Numbered from the stretch's first letter, positions 29,252-39,010 are shown. The stretch is 64,000 bases of DNA from Pseudosulfitobacter sp. DSM 107133 (GCF_022788695.1 NZ_CP085154.1:1116001-1180000), one strand, 5' to 3'. Notes: generated by a model not told the origin, from the sequence alone. Translations and numbers: made by a program.

Positions 29252-29480
29252 ATCGGGTGTTAACAGGCCAGCGTCGCACTTTCGGTGGGCGCTGGTTTTT
29301 CATTTGCAGGCTGCCCTTGATGCCGGAAACTCTGTGCCATGCGGGGTTGCGGCCTGTCGCATCCGCCGTTGTGGCATCGGCCATGGCGCAACTGTGTGAA
29401 ACTATAGAAAAAACTGGACAGGTGCAGGCTCTGTGGCCAAACTGTGGCACATTGAAATTGGCATCCGAACGAGGACCGAC

Positions 29481-29762
29481 ATGCATATGAAATCCATTTT
29501 GACCGGCGCATTGGGTCTGACCCTGCTGGGCGCCTTGCCCGCAATGGCTTCTGACAGCCCGAAAATCTACGCCTACCCGAGCAGCGCAAATTACTGCCCC
29601 GCAGGCCTGCAACCCATTACAATCAGTGGTGTTATTTGCTGTGGCGTTCCGAACCAGTCGATGTCGTACAGCGAAGTGATGACGCATCCCGTCACACGCC
29701 GCAAAGCACGCAAGGCCAGCTACGATTGCCCCATCGGCACCAAGGGCTGCACTTACGATTAA
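29481..29762 (+). CDS. Small secreted cysteine-containing protein
   Basis: 93 residues from the ATG at 29481, with GAGGA at 29471-29475. Sec signal peptide cleaved after ALPAMA (about residue 24). The mature 69 residues contain five cysteines in the pattern C-x15-CC-x30-C-x5-C (approximate) and a basic TRRKARK stretch. Probably periplasmic or extracellular with disulfides. No family recognised. A strong terminator follows. Confidence 0.7.
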   Translation: MHMKSILTGALGLTLLGALPAMASDSPKIYAYPSSANYCPAGLQPITISGVICCGVPNQSMSYSEVMTHPVTRRKARKASYDCPIGTKGCTYD

Positions 29763-29777
29763 GCCCGTGCGCAGATC

Positions 29778-29807
29778 AAAGGGCCCGACATGCCGCCGGG
29801 CCTTTTT
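29778..29807 (+). terminator. Rho-independent terminator
   Basis: GGCCCG (29782-29787) pairs with CGGGCC (29797-29802) across a nine-base loop, with A-run before and TTTTT after, so the stem extends as AAA/TTT. It follows the secreted protein by 16 bases and could work in both directions, also stopping the leftward csp gene. Confidence 0.85.
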
Positions 29808-29824
29808 CTATGTCTTGTGGAAAT

Positions 29825-30031
29825 TCAGAGCAGCGCCAGATCGCCCGCCATTTGACGCCCGTCGCGCCCCTCTGACAGTTCGTAGCTGACCTTCTGGTTG
29901 TCAGCCAAACCCGTCAGCCCCGACCGTTCCACAGCTGAAATATGTACAAAAACGTCGTTTCCGCCTTCATCCGGTGCGATAAAGCCATATCCTTTTGTGG
30001 TGTTGAACCACTTCACGGTGCCAGTTGGCAT
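29825..30031 (-). CDS. Cold-shock-domain protein (CspA family)
   Basis: 68 residues, the complete cold-shock domain. RNP1 KGYGFIAPD and RNP2 VFVHISAV are both intact, followed by VSYELSEGRDGRQMAGDL. It binds single-stranded RNA/DNA and acts as an RNA chaperone. A purine-rich AGGAGGC lies upstream of the ATG. A moderately long AT-rich leader (30032-30170) precedes it, as often seen for csp genes. Confidence 0.96.
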   Translation of the reverse strand: MPTGTVKWFNTTKGYGFIAPDEGGNDVFVHISAVERSGLTGLADNQKVSYELSEGRDGRQMAGDLALL

Positions 30032-30220
30032 AATCCCGTGCCTCCTTCTTCCTTACATTCACTCCCGTGGCCCCACGGGACATTGCTGTAACACCACAAC
30101 GGGGCCGAACCCGTTGCCGCCGCTACATCTATAAAGATTGACCAATCGCGGAGAAAATCAAGGAAAAGCCATGCAATCCGGGAACAGATTTCCTATTTGA
30201 TGCATCTAAGGAGGACGATG

Positions 30221-30541
30221 ATGAAAATTTACGGTCTGAAAACATGCGATACCTGTCGCAAGGCACTCAAGGCGTTGCCGCAGGCAGAGTTTGTTGACGT
30301 GCGCAAGGATGGCGTGCCAGCGGATGTGATGGCGCAGGCACAGGCGACCTTTGGAGATGCATTGACCAACACCCGCAGCACCACATGGCGCGGACTGGAT
30401 GCAACAGCGCGGGCTTTGCCGCAGCTTGAAGTTCTGACCGCGCATCCATCGCTGATGAAGCGCCCGCTGATCGTGACAGGCACCCACATGTATCTGGGCT
30501 GGGACGCGGCCACGCGCGATGCACTTGGTATTGAGGGGTAG
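30221..30541 (+). CDS. ArsC/Spx-like thioredoxin-fold protein
   Basis: 106 residues. The ATG at 30221 sits six bases after AAGGAGG at 30208-30214. N-terminal KIYGLKTCDTCRKALK gives a CxxC redox pair, and the fold follows the ArsC/Spx/YffB group, with KRPLIVTG as the conserved loop. Most members of this sub-branch are annotated as arsenate-reductase-like but lack proven arsenate activity; glutathione-linked reductase is equally possible. Its stop is three bases before the next ATG, so the two are an operon. Confidence 0.85.
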   Translation: MKIYGLKTCDTCRKALKALPQAEFVDVRKDGVPADVMAQAQATFGDALTNTRSTTWRGLDATARALPQLEVLTAHPSLMKRPLIVTGTHMYLGWDAATRDALGIEG

Positions 30542-30544
30542 ATC

Positions 30545-30913
30545 ATGCGCAACGCAGCCTTAACCCTTGGGATCATCGCGGGTATCATCGGTTTGTTTGT
30601 CGGGTTTTTCAGCTATGGCTATACCGAGGCCGTGACCCGCTATGGCGAGATTGAAGGTCTGGCCGAGCAGGTGCGCAACATCGGACTTGTGCGCACGATG
30701 GCGGTTCTGGCACCGCTTCTGGCCCTCGCCGGCGGTGCGATGGCGCGGGCGCGCGCGCTGTGGGGCGGGGTGCTGATGCTGGCATCGGCGCTGTGCATGA
30801 TGCTGGGTTTCGGTTGGGGCGTGTTTACCATGTTCCCGATCACCATGGCCGGGCTGGGCGGCGTTCTGGCGCTGGCCGCAGGCAAGCCCGACCGTCCGGT
30901 GTCACATTTTTGA
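30545..30913 (+). CDS. Small inner-membrane protein of unknown function
   Basis: 122 residues with four hydrophobic helices (about 5-28, 48-66, 72-92, 95-112). The cytosolic loop YTEAVTRYGEIEGLAEQVR between TM1 and TM2 is polar. It follows the ArsC-like gene by three bases and its 3' end overlaps the leftward DoxX gene end by 12 bases (convergent). No family recognised with confidence. Confidence 0.75.
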   Translation: MRNAALTLGIIAGIIGLFVGFFSYGYTEAVTRYGEIEGLAEQVRNIGLVRTMAVLAPLLALAGGAMARARALWGGVLMLASALCMMLGFGWGVFTMFPITMAGLGGVLALAAGKPDRPVSHF

Positions 30914-31447
30914 ACGGCGCAGGGACAAAAGAGCCGCATCAGCGCTCACCGGCCCTGCGCCCTTGACTACCAGTATCATCAGCAACAGCAGCCACAGGGC
31001 GCGCTGATCGACAATGGCCGCATCCGAGATATGGTCGAACCACATGCCAGTGGTTTTCGCGCCAACCACATGGCCAGTAATATCCACAAAGCTTTGGATC
31101 AGAACAAAGCCGATCATGCCAAGCGCGCTTAGCCGGGTCAGCAGGCCCAGCGTGATCAGCAGCGGCAACAGAAACTCGGCCCAGGTGCCCATTACCGCAA
31201 TCAGTTTATGCCCCACGCCCAGTTGCGAGGCGTCATAGTCCAGAGCCTCGACAGCCTTGGGGAATATCTGCACATAGGCGGTGTCTGACAGCCAGATCAG
31301 ACCGCCAATTCCGTCGCCGAACTTGGTCATCGCCGACACCCAGAAGTAGAACAGCAACACACCGGCAAAGACCACACGGGCCAGTGTTGGCAGCAGCCAG
31401 TCAGCGCGTTCCAGCAGTGCGGTCAGACGGGAGTATTGCTGAATCAT
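30902..31447 (-). CDS. bufD: DoxX-type membrane protein of the bufferin operon
   Basis: 181 residues, four membrane helices as in DoxX/SURF4-like proteins (LPTLARVVFAGVLLFYFW, LIAVMGTWAEFLLPLLITLG, LSALGMIGFVLIQSFVDI, LWLLLLMILVV). The start overlaps the stop of the DUF2063 gene by four bases. In described bufferin operons the fourth gene is a DoxX-type protein, presumably aiding electron transfer or export of the modified peptide. The symbol rests on gene order plus family, not on function. Confidence 0.88.
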   Translation of the reverse strand: MIQQYSRLTALLERADWLLPTLARVVFAGVLLFYFWVSAMTKFGDGIGGLIWLSDTAYVQIFPKAVEALDYDASQLGVGHKLIAVMGTWAEFLLPLLITLGLLTRLSALGMIGFVLIQSFVDITGHVVGAKTTGMWFDHISDAAIVDQRALWLLLLMILVVKGAGPVSADAALLSLRRSKM

Positions 31448-32193
31448 AGGGTGTCTTTCGTGGTCAGCCTGCTTACGGCGTTTTGTGCAAACAACAGCGC
31501 CATCGGCGCGGCGATGTCACAGTCAGGGTCCGCCGCAAGGGCCGCATCCTGCGCGGTGTCCAGCCTGGCGCCCTCCATCAGGGCCGCGACCCAGGCGCCC
31601 TGAGCAGGCGACAGCGGGTGGGGTGAGGGATCATATTCGGCGCGGGTGACCAGAACGTGCTGGGCGACGGGCTGTGGCTTGGGGGCGGCCTCTTCGGTGT
31701 TGAAACGCCAGATGTCATGCAGCGGCCAGACCGAAGGGATCAGATGCACCGTGGGCGCAAAGCCAAGCTGCGTTGCGCCAAGCTGTTCGGGCGTCAGATC
31801 ACCCAGCCGTGCGGCGTCCACCGCTGTGCTGTCGGCGGCGTGATAGGACAGACGCAGCGCCTGTTCCAGCCGGGCCACATCGCCCAGATAGCCCAGATGC
31901 GCCAGCTGTGGCACCTCGGCCAGAAAGGCGTCAAAGCCCGCGCCATAGCGTTGCATGATCGGCAGGGTCGGCGGCTGAGCGCGGATGAAGGCCCCGGCGA
32001 CAATGTCGAAATTCTGCGGCCCGATCAGTTTGCGCACCACCGGAAAACCCGCGCGCATCACATCGGTCAGCGATTGCATGACATTGTTGCGGTAAACGTC
32101 AAAGCGTTTGCCCGCTTCCGCCCCGTGCCCGTCGTGCAACCCGTCAGGGGCGGTTTGTGCCGGGTCCAGCAAGGCGGTGACAAACGGTTTCAT
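31444..32193 (-). CDS. bufC: DUF2063 DNA-binding-domain-like protein, MNIO partner (BufC)
   Basis: 249 residues from the ATG at 32191-32193, which overlaps the stop of the MNIO gene by four bases; longer upstream reading is in frame but inside that gene. N-terminal DUF2063 (about 1-95, [21 protein letters not shown]) followed by a second helical/beta part. In related systems this protein delivers the precursor peptide to the MNIO enzyme by recognising it. Cytosolic. Confidence 0.92.
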   Translation of the reverse strand: MKPFVTALLDPAQTAPDGLHDGHGAEAGKRFDVYRNNVMQSLTDVMRAGFPVVRKLIGPQNFDIVAGAFIRAQPPTLPIMQRYGAGFDAFLAEVPQLAHLGYLGDVARLEQALRLSYHAADSTAVDAARLGDLTPEQLGATQLGFAPTVHLIPSVWPLHDIWRFNTEEAAPKPQPVAQHVLVTRAEYDPSPHPLSPAQGAWVAALMEGARLDTAQDAALAADPDCDIAAPMALLFAQNAVSRLTTKDTL

Positions 32194-33041
32194 ACGGTCG
32201 CCAGCGCATCTGCGGCGCGGCAGGCTTCGCTGCGCAACGTTGGCCAGTCCGGCACGTCGTTGTCCCATTCCACCAGCACGGGCTTTGGCCCCGTCCGTTT
32301 CAGCACATAGTCCAGCAAAGTCCAGACCGGATCGACAACCGCGGTGCCATGGCTGTCGATCAACAGCGTTGCGCCGTGTTCGTCAGTGTCTTCGGCGTGG
32401 CCGCCCACATGCATTTCGCCCACGGCGTCCAGCGGGTAGGCGTCGATGTAGTTTTCTGCGCTGGTGCCAAGGTTGGTGGCCGAGATGAACACGTTGTTCA
32501 CATCCAGCAGCAGCCCGCAGCCGGTACGCCGCACCAGTTCGGCCAGAAAGGCAGTCTCGGACCATGTGCTGTCTTCAAAGGCCAGATAGCTGGACGGGTT
32601 TTCCAGCAACATCTGACGGCCCAACGTGTCCTGCACCTGATTGATGTGGGCGGCCACATGGTCCAGCGTTGCATCGGTATAGGGCAGCGGCAGCAGATCG
32701 TTCAGGTATTCGGCCCCGTGGGTCGACCATGCCAGATGTTCCGAAAAACTGGCGGGTTGCAGCCAGTCGCACAGGTGTTTCACCCGCGCCAGATGCGCGG
32801 TGTCCAGATCCTGCGCGCCGCCAATGCTCAGGCCCACACCGTGCACCGATGTGGCGAATTGCTCGGACAGTGCACGCAATTGCGCGATCTGGCGGCCACC
32901 GTCGCCCATGTAGTTCTCGGCATGGACCTCGATCCAGCGTACCGGGCCGGGATCATCGCTCAGCCCCTGAAAATGCGCGGGCTTGAAGCCGACGCCGGGG
33001 GCACAGGGCAAGGTGTTGGTGATGTGGCGTGCGTCCAGCAT
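32190..33041 (-). CDS. bufB: DUF692 multinuclear non-haem iron oxidase (MNIO, BufB)
   Basis: 283 residues, a TIM-barrel of the MNIO family. Iron ligands are visible in order: E and N in [10 protein letters not shown] in [12 protein letters not shown] in SFSEHLAW, E in [10 protein letters not shown] in LLDVNNVF, H in EMHVGGHAE and D/H in IDSHGTAV, E in VEWDND. MNIOs install modifications on peptide cysteines (oxazolone/thioamide or thiooxazole type). 67 bases downstream of the bufferin precursor gene. Confidence 0.94.
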   Translation of the reverse strand: MLDARHITNTLPCAPGVGFKPAHFQGLSDDPGPVRWIEVHAENYMGDGGRQIAQLRALSEQFATSVHGVGLSIGGAQDLDTAHLARVKHLCDWLQPASFSEHLAWSTHGAEYLNDLLPLPYTDATLDHVAAHINQVQDTLGRQMLLENPSSYLAFEDSTWSETAFLAELVRRTGCGLLLDVNNVFISATNLGTSAENYIDAYPLDAVGEMHVGGHAEDTDEHGATLLIDSHGTAVVDPVWTLLDYVLKRTGPKPVLVEWDNDVPDWPTLRSEACRAADALATV

Positions 33042-33108
33042 GTTGGTGGCCTTTCACGCAGGGTTCATCGGGCCACAGGTGGCCCGATGATGCCAAAGCT
33101 TGCCTGCC

Positions 33109-33414
33109 TCAGGCAGAGGGCAGGTCGCGGTCCAGCGCTTCCAGCGAGCCGGTGCGCGGGGTGCCATCGGCCATCGCAGGCAGTTCCATGTCAACGCAGG
33201 TGCCTGAATTGACCAGCGTCCATGCGTTGCCTTGGTAATCGACAGTCGACGTGCCGGCACAGGTGGTGCCTTCGCCCGCCTTGCACGAGTTTTCACCGGC
33301 CAGCGAAACGCCATAGCATTTTTCTTTGGACGCAGCGCTGACACCACTGGTTTGCGCGGCCATCGCTGCGGCCACAGCGCCCATCAGAGCGGCGGTCTTG
33401 AGTGTATTGGACAT
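33109..33414 (-). CDS. bufA1: Bufferin precursor, DUF2282 copper-binding RiPP (BufA1-like)
   Basis: 101 residues from the ATG at 33412-33414, giving a Sec signal peptide (about 1-28, ending GVSAA). The mature peptide has four cysteines in the DUF2282 arrangement: [19 protein letters not shown] and SGTCVD. BufA1-type bufferins are exported after MNIO modification and sequester copper in the periplasm in Caulobacter. This gene leads a four-gene operon A-B-C-D reading left. GGGAGA precedes the start. Confidence 0.92.
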   Translation of the reverse strand: MSNTLKTAALMGAVAAAMAAQTSGVSAASKEKCYGVSLAGENSCKAGEGTTCAGTSTVDYQGNAWTLVNSGTCVDMELPAMADGTPRTGSLEALDRDLPSA

Positions 33415-33485
33415 CTTCAGTCTCCCTAAAACGAATAGCTTGCTGTGGGCATTCACGGCCCCTGACGTCAGCCTAGCGGTTTACG

Positions 33486-33515
33486 CTTATAGCGTGCCAC
33501 TCACGAGCCTGTGAA
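33486..33515 (-). promoter_or_regulatory. Candidate promoter of the bufferin operon
   Basis: On the minus strand TTCACA (33510-33515) is followed after 18 bases by TATAAG (33486-33491), about 70 bases before the bufA start: plausible -35/-10 boxes. TCAC-N6-GTGA symmetry overlaps the -35. Bufferin operons elsewhere use an ECF sigma factor; I see a GTAAACC word at the same place but not a convincing CGAA partner. Confidence 0.3.
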
Positions 33516-33674
33516 TCACATCTACGTTAGAGGATGTCAGCACAAAGCGCGAAATCTTTCAGGATTCACGGTGTTTGTTGCAGATCATCCCTGCCGCCAC
33601 GGCCCGGAAAGGCCGCTTTGTAACATGCTGAGCGGCACGGCACCGGTGTTTCGTCCGGTGCCGTGCCAAATGTG

Positions 33675-35657
33675 TCAGCCGCGCATGTCGGGCGGGGTGG
33701 CTTCATCGCTCAGCGCTTGCAGCACGTCGTCCAGCGATTGCACGCTGGTCTGCTTTTCGCCCAGACGGCGCACCGACAGGGTGCGTTCCTCGACCTCGCG
33801 CGCACCCACGGCCAGGATGACAGGCACCTTGCCAACAGAATGTTCGCGGACCTTGTAGTTGATCTTTTCGTTGCGCAGATCCGCCTCGGCGCGCACGCCC
33901 TTGGCCTGAAGTGCGGCGACAACCTCGCGCACATAGTCATCGGCATCGGAAATGATCGAGGCCACGACAACCTGACGCGGGGCCAGCCAGAACGGCAGCT
34001 TGCCTGCGTGCTCTTCGATCAGGATGCCGATGAAGCGTTCAAAACTGCCCAAGGTCGCGCGGTGCAGCATATAGGGGCGCACCTTGGCACCGTCCTGCGC
34101 GATATAGGTCGCATCCAGCCGTTCGGGCAGGTTGGGGTCGACCTGGAATGTGCCACACTGCCAGACCCGCCCGATGGCGTCGGTCAGGTAAAAGTCCAGC
34201 TTGGGGCCATAGAACGCGCCGTCGCCGGGTTCCAGCGTGTAGGTGCGGCCGGTCTTGCGGATGGCTTCTTCCAGCGCGTTTTCGACGTAATCCCACGATT
34301 CCTCGGTGCCCACGCGCTTTTCGGGGCGGGTGGCGAATTTGATCTCGAAGGTGGGAAAGCCCAGCTCGGCGTAGATGTCGGCCAGGAATTCGATGAACCG
34401 GGCGCATTCGGTTTCGATCTGATCCTCGGTGCAGAAGATATGCCCGTCATCCTGCGTAAAGCCGCGCACCCGCATGATGCCGTGCAGGGCACCCGAGGGT
34501 TCGAACCGTGCACAGGATCCGAATTCGGCCAGCCGCAGCGGCAGGTCGCGGTAGGATTTCAGGCCCTGATTGAACACCTGCACGTGGCAGGGGCAGTTCA
34601 TCGGCTTCAGCGCGTTGATGCGGGTCTGGGCCTTGTTCTTGACCGCAGCGTCGTCGTTTTCGCCATCGCGGCTTTCGTCCACTTCGACGATGAACATGTG
34701 GTGCTGGTACTTGTCCCAGTGGCCCGAGGCCTCCCACAGCTTGCGGTCCACGACCTGCGGTGTGTTGATCTCGCGGTAGTCGCCCGCGCGCTGCTTGCGG
34801 CGCACATAGTCCTGCAACTCGGTGTAGATGGTCCAGCCGTTGGGGTGCCAGAACACCTGACCGGGGGCCTCTTCCTGCATGTGGAACAGGTCCATCTCGC
34901 GGCCCAGCTTGCGGTGGTCGCGTTTGGCGGCTTCTTCCAGCATGTTCAGGTGCGCGCGCAGCTTTTCCTTGCCGGTGAAGGCCACGCCGTAGATGCGTTG
35001 CAGCATCTGGCGGCTGCTGTCACCGCGCCAGTAGGCACCGGCGATCGACATCAGCTTGAACGCGTCGCCGGGCACCTGTCCGGTGTGTTGCAGGTGCGGA
35101 CCACGGCACAGGTCCTGCCAGTCGCCATGCCAGTACATGCGCAGCGGCTCGTCGCCCGGAATGCTTTCGATCAGCTCGACCTTGTAGGGCTCGCCCCGGT
35201 CTTCGTAGTATTTGATCGCAACATCACGCTCCCAGACCTCGGTGCGGACGGGATCGCGTTTGTTGATGATCTCTTTCATCTTCTTTTCGATCTCGCCCAG
35301 ATCTTCGGGGGTGAATGGCTCGGCGCGGTCAAAGTCATAGTACCAGCCGTCCTTGATGACGGGACCGATGGTGACCTTGGTGTCGGGCCAGATTTCCTGA
35401 ACGGCGCGGGCCATGATGTGCGCCAGATCGTGACGGACCAGTTCGTTGGCCTGCTCTTCGTCCTGCATGGTGTGAATGGCGATCTGCGCGTCGGCGTTGA
35501 TCGGCCACTGCAAATCCCAGTGCTGGCCGTCGACGGTCGCGCTGATGGCCTTTTTGGCCAGTGATTTCGAGATGCTTTCGGCGACTTCGGCGGCAGTGAT
35601 GCCGGCATCATAGTCGCGTGCATTGCCATCGGGGAAAGTAAGGGAGACTTGGGCCAT
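33675..35657 (-). CDS. thrS: Threonyl-tRNA synthetase
   Basis: 660 residues from the ATG at 35655-35657, preceded by GAGGAGTG; ten extra codons upstream are unlikely. Domain order is complete: TGS (about 1-62, [13 protein letters not shown]), SAD editing domain ([32 protein letters not shown]), class II catalytic core with motif 2 ([19 protein letters not shown]) and motif 3 ([17 protein letters not shown]), and C-terminal anticodon domain. Zinc ligands fall in MNCPCH, DGHIF and PYMLHR. Charges tRNA-Thr. Confidence 0.98.
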   Translation of the reverse strand: MAQVSLTFPDGNARDYDAGITAAEVAESISKSLAKKAISATVDGQHWDLQWPINADAQIAIHTMQDEEQANELVRHDLAHIMARAVQEIWPDTKVTIGPVIKDGWYYDFDRAEPFTPEDLGEIEKKMKEIINKRDPVRTEVWERDVAIKYYEDRGEPYKVELIESIPGDEPLRMYWHGDWQDLCRGPHLQHTGQVPGDAFKLMSIAGAYWRGDSSRQMLQRIYGVAFTGKEKLRAHLNMLEEAAKRDHRKLGREMDLFHMQEEAPGQVFWHPNGWTIYTELQDYVRRKQRAGDYREINTPQVVDRKLWEASGHWDKYQHHMFIVEVDESRDGENDDAAVKNKAQTRINALKPMNCPCHVQVFNQGLKSYRDLPLRLAEFGSCARFEPSGALHGIMRVRGFTQDDGHIFCTEDQIETECARFIEFLADIYAELGFPTFEIKFATRPEKRVGTEESWDYVENALEEAIRKTGRTYTLEPGDGAFYGPKLDFYLTDAIGRVWQCGTFQVDPNLPERLDATYIAQDGAKVRPYMLHRATLGSFERFIGILIEEHAGKLPFWLAPRQVVVASIISDADDYVREVVAALQAKGVRAEADLRNEKINYKVREHSVGKVPVILAVGAREVEERTLSVRRLGEKQTSVQSLDDVLQALSDEATPPDMRG

Positions 35658-35746
35658 CTTGGCACTCCTCGTCAGTTTGGCGCCCACGGAACGCCCGGTT
35701 GCGGGTTATATGTGTGCCAGCCTTTTGGCGGGGCTGCGCGGCTGCG

Positions 35747-36916
35747 TCAAGTGGTTGGGGCAGCCGATGGTGACATTCGTGCCGACAGCAGCAGATGCGC
35801 AAGGGCGACGGTCATGCCGATGGTGGCGGCAAAGCCCAGGGCCGACAGGCCTGCGTGCAGCAGCACCCAGCCGCCGATGGCCGAACCGACAGCGGCTCCC
35901 ACATAGATCGCGGCCGCATTCAGCGCCAGAACCACCGTGGCCTGCGACCCGGCCAGCCCGATCAGCCGGGTTTGCTGTGCCGCCATGAACGCCCAACCGC
36001 TCATCGCCCACACGGTCGTCAGGCCCATCAGGATGATGTCCGACAGTGGCAGCAGCGAATAGACCGGCAACAGCACGATCTGACACAGGCACAGCGCCAC
36101 CAGCGTGCGCTTCCAGCCCAGCCGGTCGGTCAGCAGACCGCTGGCCAGATTGCCGATCACAGCCCCCACGCCCGACACCGCCAGCACCAGGGTCACACCA
36201 TCGCGGCCATAGCCCATCGTCTCGCTCAGCAGCGGTGCCATATAGGTGTAAAGGATATAGGTCGCGCCAAGGAATGTGCTGGTGAACAGAACCGCAAAGA
36301 TCATCCGCAGATTGCGCAGCACTTCACCCAGATCGCCCAGCGTGATCGGCTGGAATTTCAGGCCCGCTGGCACGTGCCGCCAGATCATCACGATACAGGG
36401 CAGGGCCAGTGCCACAACGCACCAGAACCCCCAGCGCCACCCGAATGTATAGGCGATGTAGCTGCCCGCAGGCACGCCCAGCACCTGTGCCACGCTGAAC
36501 CCGAAGAACACCATCGCCAGCACCCGCGCGCGTTGCGCGGGCGGAAACAGCGCCGCAGCGGTGGCGGCGGCCACGGGCGTGAACAACCCCGCACCGGCTG
36601 CGGCCAGCACGCGGGCGGCATTCAGCACCAGCATCGACGGGGACAGCGCCGACATCAGCGCGGCCAGCGCGAACATCACCAGCCCCAGCGCCATCACACG
36701 CCGTCGCCCGATCCGCCCGGTCACGGCCACCAGCACGGGTGACAGTACCGAATAGGACAGCGCATAGACGGTCAGCAATTGTCCGGCATGGGCAGGCGTA
36801 ATCTTCAGGTCGGCACCCAAGGGTTCCAGCATTCCGACGATGATGAAAGCACCCACGCCGATCAGAAAATTCCACAGGGTCAGAACGGGGATCAGCATTC
36901 TCGGGGGTGCTTGCAT
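35747..36916 (-). CDS. MFS transporter (drug/arabinose-efflux type)
   Basis: 389 residues from the ATG at 36914-36916, just before the first membrane helix (LIPVLTLWNFLIGVG). An upstream open frame to 37087 lacks coding character. Twelve membrane helices; the A-motif after TM2 reads GRIGRRRVM and repeats at TM8 (DRLGWKRT). Length and pattern fit the AraJ/Bcr-like DHA1 exporters. Substrate unknown. Divergent from the hydrolase at 37108. Confidence 0.9.
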   Translation of the reverse strand: MQAPPRMLIPVLTLWNFLIGVGAFIIVGMLEPLGADLKITPAHAGQLLTVYALSYSVLSPVLVAVTGRIGRRRVMALGLVMFALAALMSALSPSMLVLNAARVLAAAGAGLFTPVAAATAAALFPPAQRARVLAMVFFGFSVAQVLGVPAGSYIAYTFGWRWGFWCVVALALPCIVMIWRHVPAGLKFQPITLGDLGEVLRNLRMIFAVLFTSTFLGATYILYTYMAPLLSETMGYGRDGVTLVLAVSGVGAVIGNLASGLLTDRLGWKRTLVALCLCQIVLLPVYSLLPLSDIILMGLTTVWAMSGWAFMAAQQTRLIGLAGSQATVVLALNAAAIYVGAAVGSAIGGWVLLHAGLSALGFAATIGMTVALAHLLLSARMSPSAAPTT

Positions 36917-37107
36917 GTCAAAGCTTTGGTGCGCGCGCGCGCAAAGCGCAAGGCCCGCAAAGTGAGCGCGGTTTTGACGTTGGGTCACGTCACAGGATGC
37001 GTGGCAACAGCCCCCGGCACGCAGAAGCGCATCGCGCAACAATCGAGTTGAACGCGCGCGCTTCCCTGCGCAGACTGCGGCCAACATCCGAAGCCAGGGA
37101 GCCGGTC

Positions 37108-37860
37108 ATGTCAGACCCGAAATATCTTGAAACCCCGCAAGGGCGGCGCATCGCCTATCACCTGACGCCGGGCGATGGTCCTTGTGTGGTGTTTCTGGGC
37201 GGGCTGAAATCCGACATGGAAGGGACCAAGGCCGTGCATCTGGAGGCATGGTGCGCCGCTCAGGGGCGTGCGTTCCTGCGGTTCGACTATTCCGGCCACG
37301 GGCAAAGCAGTGGCACGTTCGAGGAAGGCTGCATAGGCGACTGGGCCGAAGATACCGCTGCCGCCATCACCACGCTGACGACGGGCAAAGTGATCCCTGT
37401 CGGGTCATCCATGGGAGGCTGGCAGGCGCTGCTTTTCTGCCGCGCGTATCCTGAACGGGTTGCGGGCCTTGTTACCATCGCCGCTGCGCCGGATTTCACA
37501 GAAGACGGATATTGGGCCAACTTCACCGACGCGCAAAAGGCGGCGCTGGAACGCGACGGGCAAATCGCGATGCCCTCGGACTATATGGAACCCTATGTCA
37601 TCACCAAGCGCATGGTGGACGACGGCCGCGCGCAGTTGGTGCTGCGCGATCGGCTGCCGCTGCCCTTTGCCGTGCGCAGCCTGCAAGGCACCGCCGACAC
37701 CGCCGTCAGCACGGAAACCGCCGTGCGCCTGCTGAACCACGCGGACAGCCCCGATATGCGGCTGTTGCTGGTCAAGGATGCCGATCACCGCTTTTCTGAC
37801 GGTCCCTGCCTGGGGCTGATCGAGCAGGCGGTGCGCGACGTGACCCCTGCGGCGGCCTGA
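37108..37860 (+). CDS. Alpha/beta hydrolase
   Basis: 250 residues, chosen start ATG 37108 with AGGGAG upstream. Complete hydrolase machinery: oxyanion segment FLGGLKSDM, nucleophile elbow GSSMGGW (Ser near 102), acid Asp in the late strand LLLVKDADHRFSD, and catalytic His in DHRFS. Resembles the ABHD10/mycophenolic-ester-type or BEM46 group of small cytosolic esterases. No partner suggests a substrate. Confidence 0.9.
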   Translation: MSDPKYLETPQGRRIAYHLTPGDGPCVVFLGGLKSDMEGTKAVHLEAWCAAQGRAFLRFDYSGHGQSSGTFEEGCIGDWAEDTAAAITTLTTGKVIPVGSSMGGWQALLFCRAYPERVAGLVTIAAAPDFTEDGYWANFTDAQKAALERDGQIAMPSDYMEPYVITKRMVDDGRAQLVLRDRLPLPFAVRSLQGTADTAVSTETAVRLLNHADSPDMRLLLVKDADHRFSDGPCLGLIEQAVRDVTPAAA

Positions 37861-37946
37861 TGGGCCTGCGCGAATCGATCCATGTGATTGCGGAGGCAGA
37901 GCGACCGGATCGCTTCGGGGATTAGCTGATGGAAGAGGGAGATAGA

Positions 37947-38378
37947 ATGATGGAACAACGGATCAGTCTGATCACACTCGGCGTGCGCGACATGGCAGCA
38001 CAGGCCGCGTTTTACACCGCCCTTGGCTGGCAGGCGGTGGACAGCCCCGACGGCGTTACGGCCTTTGATCTTATCGGTCAGACGCTGGGCCTGTATCCGC
38101 TGGCAGACCTGGCGCGTGACCTTGGCCTGCCCGAAGACACGCTGGGGCGCGGGGCGATGACGCTGTCCTATAACGTGCGCGACAAGGACGAGGTCGCCCC
38201 GCTGCTGGCCCGTGCCGAAGCGGCAGGCGCGCGCATCCTGAAGCCCGCGCATGACGTGTTCTGGGGCGGGCATATCGGATATTTCGCGGACCCCGAGGGG
38301 CACATCTGGGAGGTGGCGCACAATCCCTTTGCGCCGCTGGGACCGGATGGCGCATTCCAGTGGAACGGCGTCGCCTGA
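37947..38378 (+). CDS. VOC (glyoxalase/bleomycin-resistance) family protein
   Basis: 143 residues, start ATG 37947 with GAGGGA six bases ahead. Two beta-alpha-beta-beta-beta repeats: ISLITLGVRDMAAQAAFYTA and AMTLSYNVRDKDEVAP, then GGHIGYFADPEGHIWEVAHN with the metal-ligand Glu. Single-domain VOC proteins dimerise and bind metals or small molecules; specificity cannot be inferred. The last base overlaps the next ATG (TGATG). Confidence 0.9.
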   Translation: MMEQRISLITLGVRDMAAQAAFYTALGWQAVDSPDGVTAFDLIGQTLGLYPLADLARDLGLPEDTLGRGAMTLSYNVRDKDEVAPLLARAEAAGARILKPAHDVFWGGHIGYFADPEGHIWEVAHNPFAPLGPDGAFQWNGVA

Positions 38379-39010
38379 TGCGCCCGCCCCGCAGTATGCG
38401 CGGGCTGGAAGACCTGGGGCGCGTGCGGCTGTCGAAACATTTCTACATGCGCGACTTTCTCTATTCCGAGATCGGCAGCCTGTACGGCATTCCCAACGTG
38501 CCGGCTGATCCCGACCTTGCCGTCGCCAACGGGCGGATGCTGTGCACAGAACTGCTGGACCCGCTGACCGAAACCTTTGGGCGGATTGCGATCCGCTCGG
38601 GGTATCGCTCGCCCGACCTCAACCGCTTTGGCAACGAAAACGCGCTGAATTGCGCACGCAATGACAATCCGATCGAGTGCCACATCTGGGATTGGGCTGC
38701 GGGAGAGGATGCCATTGCGGGCACCTCGCTGGCGATCCCGTGGTTTTCCGACCGTTATGCGCAGGGGCGCGACTGGCGCGATCTGGCATGGTGGCTGCAC
38801 GACCATCTGCCCTATTCCGCGATCTGGTTCTTTCCCAAGCTGTGCGCGTTCAATCTGGACTGGCGGCCCGTGCCGCTGCGCACGATTTCCAGCTATATCG
38901 CACCAAAGGGGATGCTTTTGCGGGCAGGCGACGCACCGGCGGAAGGGGCAGAGGCGCGCCGCGCGCGCTATGCGGATTTCCCGAAGTTCAAGGGGGTGGA
39001 GTTGCCATAG
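38378..39010 (+). CDS. Hypothetical protein with peptidase M15-like core
   Basis: 210 residues starting at ATG 38378, which shares its A with the preceding TGA. Residues about 25-115 resemble the D-Ala-D-Ala carboxypeptidase-type M15 fold: LSKHFYMRDFLYS, IAIRSGYRSPDLNRFG, then HIWDWAAG in the place of HxxGxAxD. The downstream WLHDHLPYSAIWFFP could supply the last His. No signal peptide is seen, which is odd for a peptidoglycan enzyme, so a non-peptidase role is possible. Confidence 0.75.
   Translation: MRPPRSMRGLEDLGRVRLSKHFYMRDFLYSEIGSLYGIPNVPADPDLAVANGRMLCTELLDPLTETFGRIAIRSGYRSPDLNRFGNENALNCARNDNPIECHIWDWAAGEDAIAGTSLAIPWFSDRYAQGRDWRDLAWWLHDHLPYSAIWFFPKLCAFNLDWRPVPLRTISSYIAPKGMLLRAGDAPAEGAEARRARYADFPKFKGVELP

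Noticed and set aside
34480..34515. GGTTCGAA word resembling a tRNA T-arm
   Set aside because: It lies inside thrS and lacks acceptor, D and anticodon arms. No tRNA gene was found in the window.
33663..35564. 633-codon plus-strand frame
   Set aside because: Antisense shadow of thrS, which is unmistakable on the minus strand.
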